A stretch of DNA of 64,000 nucleotides from CAZTGZ01 sp964613385 (GCA_964613385.1 CAZTGZ010000003.1:1-64000), one strand, 5' to 3'. Positions 42,592 to 52,495 are shown, counted from the stretch's first letter. The notes: generated from the letters alone by a model not told the origin. Numbers and translations: made by a program.

Positions 42592-43647
42592 ATGACAATG
42601 GCAGATTCAGCGAAGGTCATCATCGTAGGTCAAGGACTGGCAGGGTCCATTTTGGCGCAAAAGTTTCTGAATCACGATTGGGAGGTGAAATGCATATACC
42701 ATCATGAAATGCTGCCTGCTGCCAGTCGGGTAGCCGGTGGGCTTTTCAATCCTATTACCGGCAGAAAATTACATCTCACCTGGAATGCTGAAACGCTTTT
42801 TCGAGAGCTGCATTCCTTTTATCCTGAGATGGAAAGGCAATTGGAAAAAAGGTTTTTTCATCCGTTTCCCATTTATAGGATTTTCGACAGTATTGCATCC
42901 CAAAATGATGGTTTGTCCCGGGCATCCATGCCTGAAATGAGTGAATTTACGAGTACAGAAAGCTATAGGGCATCCGGCACTTTTGCACACTTTAAAGACG
43001 ATTTTGGAAGTATAGAAGTGCAAAAAGGAGGATTCCTCGATACCACAACTTTCTTAACCGGAATGAACCATCAATTTCAGGAAAGAGGAATACTTGAATC
43101 GGGAAGTCAGCTGACTTTTAAAGACTTGTCTGATTCAAAAGATATAATCATATGGTGCACCGGAACAGGTTTGTCCGGCACAGCAGCGTTCGATGGACTT
43201 CCCTTTAAACCGGTAAAAGGGGAAGTGTTAACGGTTCAGATACCGGACCTTGAAGTCAATGGAATTGTTATTGGCGGGGGGATTTTCCTCATTCCATTGG
43301 GTAAACATTTGTTTCGTTTGGGTGCCACCTATAATTGGGACCTTAGCCATACAGAACCTACTTTGGAAGCCCTGGAACATTTAACCGGCACCTTGCAATC
43401 GCTGTTGAAAAAGCCTTTGCCCATACAGGTTGTAGATCACAAAGTGGGTATCAGACCGGCTGTAAAAGATCGTAAACCATTGATAGGAAGATTCAAATCG
43501 CATCCAAATCACTGGATATTCAATGGATTCGGAAGTAAGGGGGTGTCCCTGATTCCGGCCCTCGCCGAAAGCCTGGTACAACATCTTTCCGGAAAATCGG
43601 AATTACCGATGGAAGTCTCTATAGAGCGGTATCAAAGCCTAGTGTAG
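42592..43647 (+). CDS. FAD-dependent amine/amino-acid oxidoreductase (DAO family)
   Basis: 351 residues (a second Met follows at codon 3). Rossmann motif VIIVGQGLAGSILAQKFL at the N-terminus, VAGGLFNPITGR in the FAD region and a C-terminal GIRPAVKDRKPLIGRFKSHPNHWIFNGFGSKGVSLIPALAESL, which closes the FAD pocket as in DAO/MnmC C-terminal-type oxidases. Cytoplasmic. Substrate unknown; family members oxidise glycine, sarcosine or modified tRNA side chains. The 3' end overlaps the T9SS gene by 9 bases. Confidence 0.88.
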   Translation: MTMADSAKVIIVGQGLAGSILAQKFLNHDWEVKCIYHHEMLPAASRVAGGLFNPITGRKLHLTWNAETLFRELHSFYPEMERQLEKRFFHPFPIYRIFDSIASQNDGLSRASMPEMSEFTSTESYRASGTFAHFKDDFGSIEVQKGGFLDTTTFLTGMNHQFQERGILESGSQLTFKDLSDSKDIIIWCTGTGLSGTAAFDGLPFKPVKGEVLTVQIPDLEVNGIVIGGGIFLIPLGKHLFRLGATYNWDLSHTEPTLEALEHLTGTLQSLLKKPLPIQVVDHKVGIRPAVKDRKPLIGRFKSHPNHWIFNGFGSKGVSLIPALAESLVQHLSGKSELPMEVSIERYQSLV

Positions 43648-45642
43648 CACAATGATGCGCTCTTTTTGCCTTCCGATTTCAATCCAATAAGAGCCATTTG
43701 GCAAGTTGGATACGTTCAGGTTAATCTCTTGATTTCCAGGAAATAAGCTGGAGTTCTGGACCAATCTTCCCAATTGGTCATAAACCCGAACCTCTGATGG
43801 ATGTTGTAACATCTGATTCAGTCTTACATAGATACTTTGATTGGCCGGATTCGGAAAACAAACAAACTGTTGGATGTCCAAAGCAGTTGTATTGGCAGAT
43901 TTTCCGCTAATGCCGACAGCTTTTGCAAAACTTCCCTGGCTGAGATTATAGAAAGAACCGGCAGGTGTTACCTCCAACTTGATGGCTCTCACCATATAGA
44001 AACAAGAGTCGGCATATGGGCTGTTGTCGATATAGGTTGTAGTTGTTACAGGCACTGTGTTAGCCAATTCAAAAGTGCCGTATTTACTGGCGGAGCGGTA
44101 AATATGATAACCCATAATTCCGGGTTCTGTACTTGCCGTCCAGCTTAAATGCACGGTCGTTTTATTTCCGGAAGGAATGGCCTCTACGTAGCCTGCCGGT
44201 TTCATGATATGGATTCTTAAGGTTGGATCACCCATCAGCGCGATGTGAATATTATTGACAAATGGAGTGGAGACATAGGTGGTTTTATTCGATTGTGAAA
44301 CCCAGGTGCTGAATCCAATGGTTTCTCCAAGTGCCATATGATGTAAATTCCACCATGGCCTTCCGGACCAAACACTGACCAGACCATTTTCTTTGGCAGC
44401 CAATGGAGCCCTCAGGAAATTATTGGCAACATCCCAATCTCCGAAATAACTTCCGAACAACATATTGAAAAGTGCTCCTCTTTTGGTGACGAAATCATCG
44501 GTTGAACCTATTCCGCCGGCACTTGTGTATGAACCTCCGCCGGTTCCGTATGCAAACTGGTAATTCGAATCCTGGAGATTGGTGAAATAATCCACTCCAT
44601 TTTCAACACGGTCTAAAATATTCTCTGATCCATAAAAAGCCGAGAAATTTCTCCATGCAGAGCTCGCAAATCCACCTACACTCACCGCAAAGTTCTCATC
44701 TATCAATCCTTTTTTGATAAATGGAGTATTGCCCATACGATAATCATGGGATTTCTGAATGTACTGTTTAAGCAGGGCAACTTCAGATTTTTGAAATTTG
44801 GTCATGGATCTCAGATCAACCCGACCAATGTGATAGGCGATGCTTCCGGGTATTTCAATCTGATCATATTTCCCATCGCTTTTCAGATTTTTGTTTTCAG
44901 CACGGCTGCCATTGTTATTCACGAGATTATCCGAGTAAAGCCCGGGGTTGGTTCCATAAAAAACATCTGCCGGCCAGGCGCCTCCGTGGTCGGGATGCCC
45001 ATCAGGTGGAACACTGTAAAATGCATCCAAACCATAATTGCCTGAATAGGGTACCGGAACATGTCCCAAAATATAAATGGCCCTGAGCGGATTGGTGCAC
45101 CACCTGGCTGCCTCGGCAATTACGCCCTGCACATGAACCGGACTCGAATCTTTGGAAACAAAGCGATGAATAACCTTCCAGCCATCACCCGCCATGTCCA
45201 GACTGGCCGTTTCAATTTCTGCAAGCATCGAATCCCTCAATGAACTTTCTATCAGAAACAGAACCGTTCCCCTGCTGTGCACAGGCGGCAGCTCAATGGC
45301 AGCCGACAAATATCCCGTAGCGGAATATCCGGAATGACTGCGATATACCGCATATTCGTATTCATTTCCGGCTTGCACGGTGGCATCTGTGTACGAAGTG
45401 GAAGAGCCGGATATGCCCGTTTTTAAATTGACAAATTCGGTTTCATATTTTGATTTTCTCGCAACCGTATAGCTCAATGCCGTAGCATTCATCGGCCATT
45501 TCAAGGTGATTTGAGCCGGTGATTTTTGAATTTCCGCGGTCAGCAAAACGCATAGTTCCACCGTTTTTGTTTGCGCCATAGTAACATGGCCAGCACAGAT
45601 GCTCAATGTAAAAAGAATGAAGGATCGTAATAGTAATTTCAT
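43639..45642 (-). CDS. T9SS type A cargo protein with C25 (gingipain-like) fold and FN3 domains
   Basis: 667 residues. Signal peptide MKLLLRSFILFTLSICAGHVTMAQ; fibronectin-III-like domain (about 40-120); central alpha/beta region (about 125-470) with AIYILGHVPVPYSGN, IAYHIGRVDLR and ALMGDPTLRIHIMKPAG, a pattern seen in C25 caspase-like peptidases; a second FN3 (about 480-570, SWTASTEPGIMGYHIYRSAS); and a T9SS sorting domain (FPNPANQSIYVRL to the end). The segment where C25 enzymes carry the catalytic Cys reads LFNMLFGSYFGDW without cysteine, so it may be inactive or a different hydrolase. Fold assignment is moderate. Confidence 0.85.
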   Translation of the reverse strand: MKLLLRSFILFTLSICAGHVTMAQTKTVELCVLLTAEIQKSPAQITLKWPMNATALSYTVARKSKYETEFVNLKTGISGSSTSYTDATVQAGNEYEYAVYRSHSGYSATGYLSAAIELPPVHSRGTVLFLIESSLRDSMLAEIETASLDMAGDGWKVIHRFVSKDSSPVHVQGVIAEAARWCTNPLRAIYILGHVPVPYSGNYGLDAFYSVPPDGHPDHGGAWPADVFYGTNPGLYSDNLVNNNGSRAENKNLKSDGKYDQIEIPGSIAYHIGRVDLRSMTKFQKSEVALLKQYIQKSHDYRMGNTPFIKKGLIDENFAVSVGGFASSAWRNFSAFYGSENILDRVENGVDYFTNLQDSNYQFAYGTGGGSYTSAGGIGSTDDFVTKRGALFNMLFGSYFGDWDVANNFLRAPLAAKENGLVSVWSGRPWWNLHHMALGETIGFSTWVSQSNKTTYVSTPFVNNIHIALMGDPTLRIHIMKPAGYVEAIPSGNKTTVHLSWTASTEPGIMGYHIYRSASKYGTFELANTVPVTTTTYIDNSPYADSCFYMVRAIKLEVTPAGSFYNLSQGSFAKAVGISGKSANTTALDIQQFVCFPNPANQSIYVRLNQMLQHPSEVRVYDQLGRLVQNSSLFPGNQEINLNVSNLPNGSYWIEIGRQKERIIVLH

Positions 45643-45663
45643 GACAATAATGATTCTTATAAG

Positions 45664-46992
45664 TTAGTATGTTTTTAGAATTTTATCCTTGTGAGTAATT
45701 CCCTGTTTGGTTTGGAACTGAATCCAGTAAACACCGGGAGACAGACCGCGAATATCGAATTGATGCGAATGGATGCGATCAAGTTCTAAAATCTGTCCAT
45801 GAATATCGAACAATTGTACTTCATCCAGATCATCACGGACGTTCAGTATGGTAGCAGCTGGATTTGGCCAGAACTTCGCAGTTTCCTGGATCAAAGGGTT
45901 CATGCCAAGAGCTGAAACTTTGATATATCCCTGTTTAAACATGGAATCAACACCCTGCGTACCTATTACATTGAGTTTCACATCATAAACGCCTTCTTTT
46001 TCAAAAATCACAGCGGGATTCTGACTGTTGGCATTGGTGCCATTTGCATATCGAATATTGTTAGCGGGCTGAATGGTCCATTGGTGCACGTTGATAGCTC
46101 CGGTACTTGTGGATTGAAAATAAACGGTGTCGTTTTCGAATATATCTGTTTTCAAAGAAGTGAAATCTGCGTTCGGTCCGTTCATTCCAATGCTTCTGTA
46201 ATTGTCCCGATAGCGAATATATCTGGGTATAAATCGCCCGGCTGCTTCGGTCCCTGAAATTTCCAATAATGGAATCTTTTCATCCTTGGATAGCCATTTG
46301 TACTCAATTCTTTTTACCGGAATCGCTAAATTCAAAGGTGGGGTGGTTATGGCTACCGAATCGGTTTCTTCTATCACCGAAACAATTCGGATACAGGGTT
46401 CATTTTGTATATAGGGTGTGCTAATGGTGCCCCATCCATCCACTTCATTGTGTCGTTTTCCGGTCATAAATACATTGCCCACCGGAACAATGGAGAGCAT
46501 TACAGGAATGGTTACGCTGAAGGTCTCGTCGGCCGTATGGCCGTAAGTCAGCGGGAAACGATATACTTCGTCAGGATCGCTGTGTTTTCCGGACTGAGGC
46601 AAAGGGAAGCTTCCAAAAGTGAAGCCGGTACCAACGCCTTCATAGCGATTGCTGCTGATACGAAAGAAATTATAAACGTTCTGAAGTCTGAATTGGTCGG
46701 TTCCCAGTGTATCTGCAATTTTTAATCCAATGGCCGTAAACCCGAAGTTAAGGATATAAGGTGTTTTACCCGAAGCCAGATAGCTGTAAACATCCTGACT
46801 TTGCATGTCTAACGTTGAAAAGTCCCACTGATAATTGGTTCCGGTTTTTGACAAATCGGGCAAATTGATAATGGAAGCATTTGAATATCGAATGGTATCT
46901 CCGGAAACCGGCATATCAGAGCTCACGATGGTGATTTGCGCCTGAATGACTTGTGGAAAGAGGACGAGTAAAAATAGTATGATTCTAAACAT
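45664..46992 (-). CDS. T9SS type A cargo protein with PKD-like domain
   Basis: 442 residues from MFRIILFLLVLFPQVIQAQ at 46992. Longer in-frame starts up to 47109 exist but would place 39 residues before the signal peptide and overlap the divergent gene. The N-terminal 250 residues form an unknown beta-rich domain; a PKD-like domain follows (about 285-350; NSQNPAVIFEKEGVYDVKLNV). The sorting domain is at the end (FWPNPAATILNVRD; DIRGLSPGVYWIQF). Secreted or surface-bound; function unknown. Twenty-one bases precede the start of the next cargo gene at 45642, so the two may form an operon. Confidence 0.85.
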   Translation of the reverse strand: MFRIILFLLVLFPQVIQAQITIVSSDMPVSGDTIRYSNASIINLPDLSKTGTNYQWDFSTLDMQSQDVYSYLASGKTPYILNFGFTAIGLKIADTLGTDQFRLQNVYNFFRISSNRYEGVGTGFTFGSFPLPQSGKHSDPDEVYRFPLTYGHTADETFSVTIPVMLSIVPVGNVFMTGKRHNEVDGWGTISTPYIQNEPCIRIVSVIEETDSVAITTPPLNLAIPVKRIEYKWLSKDEKIPLLEISGTEAAGRFIPRYIRYRDNYRSIGMNGPNADFTSLKTDIFENDTVYFQSTSTGAINVHQWTIQPANNIRYANGTNANSQNPAVIFEKEGVYDVKLNVIGTQGVDSMFKQGYIKVSALGMNPLIQETAKFWPNPAATILNVRDDLDEVQLFDIHGQILELDRIHSHQFDIRGLSPGVYWIQFQTKQGITHKDKILKTY

Positions 46993-47007
46993 TAGCGCTG
47001 CTTGTCG

Positions 47008-47015
47008 TATTTTTG
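47008..47015 (+). promoter_or_regulatory. Possible -7 element (TATTTTTG)
   Basis: Exact TAnnTTTG match 26 bases before the M1 aminopeptidase ATG in the 49-base divergent spacer. No TTG at the usual distance. Confidence 0.35.
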
Positions 47016-47041
47016 ATACACGAATATAGATATTCTTAACC

Positions 47042-49351
47042 ATGATTTTCCGTTTACTATTAACCGTATCCAGCATACTATACATTATTTCAGGTCGGGT
47101 TGTCGCCAATGAAACATCAAACCTCGATGTGCAGCACTATCATATTTCGATAGAGAAGGTTGATTATGCTCAAAAAACCATCTTTGGAAAAACGGGTATT
47201 GCTTTTAACCTACAGCAGGCTGCCGATAGTTTGAGTTTGGATTTGTTGGGCATGTCGATCGATACGATTTACGGACAAAATTTTAAGCGATATGCATATG
47301 ATGGACGCTATCTGAAAATTTATTTCAGTCAGGCGATACTGTCCGGAAATATTCAAATTCAATATCACGGGAAACCACAGCAAGATGCCACCTGGGGGGG
47401 ATTCTACTTTAGCGGTGTTTATGCATTTAATCTGGGTGTCGGATTTACATCGGAACCCCATAATCTGGGAAGGGTCTGGTTTCCTTGCAATGATAACTTC
47501 AGCGATCGTGCCACATATACTTTTGCGATTCAGGTACCTGAAAATTATAAAGCTATGTGCAATGGTATTCTTGATAGTACAGCTGGGAATATCTGGTATT
47601 GGAATATGAAAGTTCCTATTCCAACATATTTGGCTTCTATGGCCGTGGCTCCGTACGAAATTGTACAATGGGAGCATAAGGGCATTCCTTTTACCTTAGC
47701 CTCACTTCCTGCTGACACGGCTAAAATGAGGGGCAGTTTTAAACAGCTCAATCTGGCATTCGATGTATTTGAATCCAGCTATGGACCACATTTTTTTCCC
47801 AGGGTTGGCTATAATGCCGTACCATTCAGCAGTGGGGCGATGGAACATGCCAGTAATATTGCCTATCCATTAAACACCATTACAGGATTTGAAGAGAATA
47901 AAACCTTGTATGCTCATGAGCTCGCACATCACTGGTTTGGGAATGCGGTAACATGTGCGGACGCCAGCCAAATGTGGTTGAATGAAGGTTGGGCCACGTA
48001 TTCAGAGCATCTTTTCGTCGAAAAAGCGGATGGAATAGAAGCATACCGGCAAGAAGTGAGCAATGTTCACAAGAGCATTTTGCATTATGCCCACTTAAAA
48101 GATGAGGGATATTACCCGGTGAATGGGGTCGATCATGATCGTACATATGGAATGCATGTCTATCAAAAAGGAGCTGATATGATACATACCCTGAGGGGCT
48201 ATATGGGAGATTCGGCATTTTTTAAGGCCTGTCAATCCTATATGACCAAATTTAAAGGTAAAAATGCCACAACCGATGATTTGAAATCAGAATTCCAAAA
48301 GTTTACGACGAGAAATCTGGACTTGTTTTTCAAATATTGGATTAACGCACCCGGATTTACAGCTTTTAACATCTTTAGCTGGAGCGCACAGCCTGTTGGC
48401 GATGGAACATATAACCTGAATATCCGAATCAAACAAAATCTTCGGAATGCTCCGGAGTTGTTCCGGGAGGTGCCAATGGAAATTTATGTATTTGATGATC
48501 GCCGGGAATTTGAAGTTCATGAATTGATTTTGAGTGGTTTAGACTCCTTATATTCATTGAAAGTAGATCGGCAACCTACATTTTTGGCGCTCGATTTTGC
48601 AGAAAAAATCAGCGATGCGATTACCGATGATAAATTCATCAGCGCTGACACTCTGTCACAAATTTTACCATCTGCTTTGTTCAGTTGCGATATCCTTAAA
48701 AACCCGGACAGTACCTTGTTGCGTGTGGAACATTTTTGGACCTCTCCCGATCATTATTATCTAAAAAAGTCAAATTTTTTGCTGAGTAGCAGACGATATT
48801 GGAAAGTAGATGGAATCTGGAATCAGGATTTTAAGGCCAGGGGTTACTTCGAATTCAACGCCCGCAAACCAGGTAGCAGCTATAATAATGGATATTTGGA
48901 TGATGATTTGGATGTGCTTAATGAAGATAGTATAGTTCTGATGTATCGCATGAATCCGGAATCAGAGTGGGAATTGGCGCCCGGGGTGAAAAAACTGACC
49001 GGTACCAACCTGGACAAAAAGGCCACTTATACAGTGGAACCGCTATTAAAAGGTGAATATGCATTCGCGAAAACCGGGGTTCCGGTAGGCATTCCAAGCC
49101 TGGAATCCAATCTTGGATTGGTGGTATATCCGAATCCTTCAGATCACTGGGTTTATGTCCGATTTGATTCTGAAAGAGAACCATATTTATTGGAAATTAC
49201 AGACCTACAGGGAAGAATAAGCCATCAGGCCCGATTGAATCAGGGTGAATCGGAGTATATATATAAGGAAAAGCTCGTTCCCGGAGTATATTGGGTCTCA
49301 GTTTACACACCAATTGGTTTAAGTCAAAGTACCAAATTGATCGTCAAATGA
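47042..49351 (+). CDS. Secreted M1-family zinc aminopeptidase with T9SS type A sorting domain
   Basis: 769 residues. Signal peptide at about 1-23 (MIFRLLLTVSSILYIISGRVVA). M1 N-terminal beta domain; substrate loop GAMEH in SSGAMEHASNIAYP; zinc site H292-E293-L-A-H296 and E315 in NEGWATYSEHLF (HEXXH-x18-E). A beta-sandwich C-terminal region follows, and the last 80 residues (LVVYPNPSDHWVYVRF, YWVSVYTPIG, TKLIVK) form a T9SS sorting domain. Expected to trim N-terminal residues of peptides outside the cell. The stop overlaps the start of the amidohydrolase (ATGA), so the two are co-translated. Confidence 0.94.
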   Translation: MIFRLLLTVSSILYIISGRVVANETSNLDVQHYHISIEKVDYAQKTIFGKTGIAFNLQQAADSLSLDLLGMSIDTIYGQNFKRYAYDGRYLKIYFSQAILSGNIQIQYHGKPQQDATWGGFYFSGVYAFNLGVGFTSEPHNLGRVWFPCNDNFSDRATYTFAIQVPENYKAMCNGILDSTAGNIWYWNMKVPIPTYLASMAVAPYEIVQWEHKGIPFTLASLPADTAKMRGSFKQLNLAFDVFESSYGPHFFPRVGYNAVPFSSGAMEHASNIAYPLNTITGFEENKTLYAHELAHHWFGNAVTCADASQMWLNEGWATYSEHLFVEKADGIEAYRQEVSNVHKSILHYAHLKDEGYYPVNGVDHDRTYGMHVYQKGADMIHTLRGYMGDSAFFKACQSYMTKFKGKNATTDDLKSEFQKFTTRNLDLFFKYWINAPGFTAFNIFSWSAQPVGDGTYNLNIRIKQNLRNAPELFREVPMEIYVFDDRREFEVHELILSGLDSLYSLKVDRQPTFLALDFAEKISDAITDDKFISADTLSQILPSALFSCDILKNPDSTLLRVEHFWTSPDHYYLKKSNFLLSSRRYWKVDGIWNQDFKARGYFEFNARKPGSSYNNGYLDDDLDVLNEDSIVLMYRMNPESEWELAPGVKKLTGTNLDKKATYTVEPLLKGEYAFAKTGVPVGIPSLESNLGLVVYPNPSDHWVYVRFDSEREPYLLEITDLQGRISHQARLNQGESEYIYKEKLVPGVYWVSVYTPIGLSQSTKLIVK

Positions 49352-51054
49352 GAATTCTGCTTTTTGTTTTTTGGATGTGCAGCTCCATTTTGAGTACTGC
49401 CCAAACCTATACCCTGATTAAAAATGCCAGAATCGCTCTGGTAGATGAGATGCGATGGAGCAAGGAATTGGAAATCCTATTATTGGGTGACCGAATCGTG
49501 GCCATGGATAATCATGTTACCGTGCCCGGGAATGTTCCTGTTCACATTGTGGATGTAAAGGGAAAATACCTGGTTCCGGGAATGACCGATGCACATATAC
49601 ATTTTTTTCAAAGCGGAGGATTATTTGCGAGACCTGATGCCTGGAATCTGAAAGCGATACAACCATACGAAAAGGAAATAGCGTGGAATTTACAACATGC
49701 TGAAAGTCAATTGAGAAGATATCTGGCTTGTGGCGTTATCGGGGTGATGGATTGCGGAGGTCCATTTAGCAATTTTGACATAAGATCCAGATTCTCAGGG
49801 TCATCCTTACTTCCTCATATTTCTGTAACCGGACCTCTTATTTCAACCTGGCAACCACCGAATCTGGATACACTTGATCCACCCATCATACGCGCTGAAC
49901 TCGAAGAACTGAGCAGTTTAATTCAGGCCCAGCGTTCCAGCAATCCTGATTTTATCAAAGTATGGTTCATCGTTAGACCGGGTGAAGATGCTGAAAATTA
50001 CAGAATCTGGCTACGTACAGTAAAGAAAGAATGCGATCAATTAAAGTTGCCGTTGGCTGTTCATGCTACTGAATTTAAAACAGCTCAATTGGCGGTTGAA
50101 GAAGGCGCGAACATTCTGGTTCACAGTGTATTCGATACCTTGGTTGATGCAGAATTTGCGCGTTTGTTGAAGAAAAAGCAGGTCATTTATATACCCACTT
50201 TGTGTGTCAAGGAGGGTTATGAAGAGTCTTTTGGTAATAAGCACAATTTCAATGAGTTAGAATTTAAATATGGAGATCCTTATATAATTTCTACCTTGTT
50301 GAATGCGGTTGAAATTCCGGATAGTCTGGCAACTCCAAGGGTAAAAAGGATGAGATCAGCGGAGCATGAAGTTCATTTACCGGAAATTGCCTTGAAGAAT
50401 TTGATTTTTTTGAATCGAGCAGGCGTAAAAATTGCCACAGGGACAGATGCCGGAAATATTGGCACCTTACATGGTCCGGCTATTTTCAGGGAGATGGAAA
50501 TGATGAAGGCTTCCGGCATGACAGATTGGGAGATAATTCGCTCATCCACAGCGTATTCCGCAGACGTGGCCGGGTTTAAACAGAGCGGGCGTATCGAAAA
50601 GGGAAAGGAAGCTACATTTCTGATCCTCGATTCTGATCCATCTGCGGATTATCGAAATATGTTCCAATGGGAGTATGCTTTTGTTCGAGGAAATTATGTT
50701 CAACGCGACACCATTGTACATGTATCCGCTGCAGAAGTCGTTCAAAAACAACTGAATGCTTATAATGCCCGGAATACAGAGGCCTTTATGGATAATTTTG
50801 ATCACGATTGCATTCTGTATGATCTGAAGACCGGCAATATTTTAATGCAGGGCCATGAAGCCATGGAAAAGCGATATGGTCATATGTTCAAAATCATGCC
50901 TCAGCTGCATTGCCGGCTGAATCACCGAATTGTGCATGGCAACATGATTATTGATGAAGAATTCGTGCAAGGATTAGGCCCTGATGAGGTTCACGCGACC
51001 GCCATCTATGAAGTTGAAGATGGCAAAATTATCAGATGCTGGTTTGTGCGCTGA
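49348..51054 (+). CDS. Exported amidohydrolase with C-terminal NTF2-like domain
   Basis: 568 residues from the ATG at 49348 in the ATGA overlap; signal peptide MRILLFVFWMCSSILSTAQ. The TIM-barrel amidohydrolase (about 25-450) has TDAHIHFF (metal His pair), AVHATEFK and LVHSVFD (metal His residues) and ATGTDAGNIGTLHGP (metal Asp), as in imidazolonepropionase/prolidase-like enzymes. The last 105 residues (VVQKQLNAYNARNTEAFMDNFDHDCILYD to IIRCWFVR) form an NTF2/SnoaL-like domain, a fusion I find unusual. No T9SS tail, so periplasmic. Coupled with the M1 peptidase it could split dipeptides or modified peptides after import. Ends at the base next to the convergent floA stop. Confidence 0.9.
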   Translation: MRILLFVFWMCSSILSTAQTYTLIKNARIALVDEMRWSKELEILLLGDRIVAMDNHVTVPGNVPVHIVDVKGKYLVPGMTDAHIHFFQSGGLFARPDAWNLKAIQPYEKEIAWNLQHAESQLRRYLACGVIGVMDCGGPFSNFDIRSRFSGSSLLPHISVTGPLISTWQPPNLDTLDPPIIRAELEELSSLIQAQRSSNPDFIKVWFIVRPGEDAENYRIWLRTVKKECDQLKLPLAVHATEFKTAQLAVEEGANILVHSVFDTLVDAEFARLLKKKQVIYIPTLCVKEGYEESFGNKHNFNELEFKYGDPYIISTLLNAVEIPDSLATPRVKRMRSAEHEVHLPEIALKNLIFLNRAGVKIATGTDAGNIGTLHGPAIFREMEMMKASGMTDWEIIRSSTAYSADVAGFKQSGRIEKGKEATFLILDSDPSADYRNMFQWEYAFVRGNYVQRDTIVHVSAAEVVQKQLNAYNARNTEAFMDNFDHDCILYDLKTGNILMQGHEAMEKRYGHMFKIMPQLHCRLNHRIVHGNMIIDEEFVQGLGPDEVHATAIYEVEDGKIIRCWFVR

Positions 51055-52032
51055 TTATTTCTTATCCGTTTTGGTTTTCGGACCTGAAATACTTTCACGC
51101 ATATCGGTATCTGCTTTAATATTCTGCATGCGGTAGTAATCCATGATACCCAGATTTCCGGAATTGAAAGCTGCGGCAATAGCTTTTGGAATTTCTGATT
51201 CGGCTTGAATCACATTGGCTCTTGCCTCCTGTGCTTTGGCTTTCATCTCCTGTTCATGGGCAACAGCCATGGCTCTGCGTTCTTCGGCTTTTGCATTGGC
51301 CACTTTTAAGTCTGCTTCGGCCTGATCCGCTTGTAAGGTTGCACCTATATTCTTTCCAATATCCATATCGGCGATGTCAATAGAGAGGATTTCAAAGGCA
51401 GTACCGGCATCTAAGCCTTTGGTTAATACGGTTTTAGATATTTTATCAGGGTTTTCCAATACGGATTTATGCGCATCTGCCGAACCGATGGTGGTTACAA
51501 TACCTTCACCAACCCTAGCCAAAATTGTCTCTTCTCCGGCACCCCCAACCAATTGATGGATATTGGCGCGAACGGTTACTCTGGCTTTGGCAATCAGTTG
51601 GATACCGTCCTTAGCCACGGCTGCTACAGGCGGGGTGTTGATTACCCTTGGATTTACCGAGAGCTGCACCGCATCAAAAACGTCCCTCCCAGCCAAATCA
51701 ATGGCAGTAGCCATTTTAAAGTTCAGCGGAATGTTTGCCTTATCTGCGCTGATGAGGGCTTTAATTACATTATTTACGTTTCCACCGGCCAGATAGTGGG
51801 TTTCTATGTCGTTGATGGTGACCACAATACCTGCCTTTGTTGCCGTAATCATCGCATTGATCACCAATGCAGGCGGAACTTTACGAAAACGCATCAGGAT
51901 TAACTGTAAAATACTTACCCGCACTCCGGAAACCACTGCGGTAAACCACAAGCGGATGGGCACGAAATAGGTAAAAATGATGAGGAAGGTAACAATACCG
52001 GCAATGATGGTGATGAGGAAAAATGGTTCCAT
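51055..52032 (-). CDS. floA: Flotillin-like protein FloA (UPF0365/YqfA)
   Basis: 325 residues with an N-terminal membrane segment (about 4-27, FFLITIIAGIVTFLIIFTYF), then the band-7-like domain with VPIRLWFTAVVSGVRVSILQL, LNFKMATAIDLAGRDVFDAVQLSVNPRVINTPPV, VTVRANIHQLVGGAGEETILARVGEG and an Ala/Glu-rich helical C-terminus. Organises membrane domains. Preceded on the same strand by an NfeD gene with one base between, as in other bacteria where NfeD and flotillin pair. Confidence 0.94.
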   Translation of the reverse strand: MEPFFLITIIAGIVTFLIIFTYFVPIRLWFTAVVSGVRVSILQLILMRFRKVPPALVINAMITATKAGIVVTINDIETHYLAGGNVNNVIKALISADKANIPLNFKMATAIDLAGRDVFDAVQLSVNPRVINTPPVAAVAKDGIQLIAKARVTVRANIHQLVGGAGEETILARVGEGIVTTIGSADAHKSVLENPDKISKTVLTKGLDAGTAFEILSIDIADMDIGKNIGATLQADQAEADLKVANAKAEERRAMAVAHEQEMKAKAQEARANVIQAESEIPKAIAAAFNSGNLGIMDYYRMQNIKADTDMRESISGPKTKTDKK

Positions 52033-52033
52033 A

Positions 52034-52495
52034 TTATTTAGCTTTTACAATAATTTTATTCTGACTGATTTCTTTTACGATAATTTCTGTGTGTGCATCC
52101 AGTGACTCACCGATGGTGGTAACTTCAACACGACTGCCATGAATGATAGCGTTTCCGGATGGTCTGAGGGCAGATAGGGTTTTGCCTTCGTCACCGGGTT
52201 TGATCTTATCCAGATCGATCACATTTACTTTTCCATCGAGTGTATGCTCGAGGCTCATGCGTTTCCAGGCTTTGGATCTCAGCGCACCTACCACCACAGC
52301 AATGCTCAGCACGAACATTCCAAACAAGGTCCAGTTGCCGATGACCATGCCATAACCTACATAGGTTTGATAAATACCAAATCCCATGAACAATACACCG
52401 AGAGACCCAACGATGATACCCGGAGTAATTAATACTTCAACGACTATGAGAAATAGTCCAATGAGTAATAATATGGCAATCATGGTAACAGACAT
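52034..52495 (-). CDS. NfeD-family protein
   Basis: 153 residues with three or four predicted membrane helices (about 5-80) and a C-terminal OB fold (HTLDGKVNVIDLDKIKPGDEGKTLSALRPSGNAIIHGSRVEVTTIGE). This is the short NfeD form without the ClpP-like protease. Its neighbour is FloA; the pair acts in membrane microdomains. One base separates stop and floA start. Confidence 0.92.
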   Translation of the reverse strand: MSVTMIAILLLIGLFLIVVEVLITPGIIVGSLGVLFMGFGIYQTYVGYGMVIGNWTLFGMFVLSIAVVVGALRSKAWKRMSLEHTLDGKVNVIDLDKIKPGDEGKTLSALRPSGNAIIHGSRVEVTTIGESLDAHTEIIVKEISQNKIIVKAK

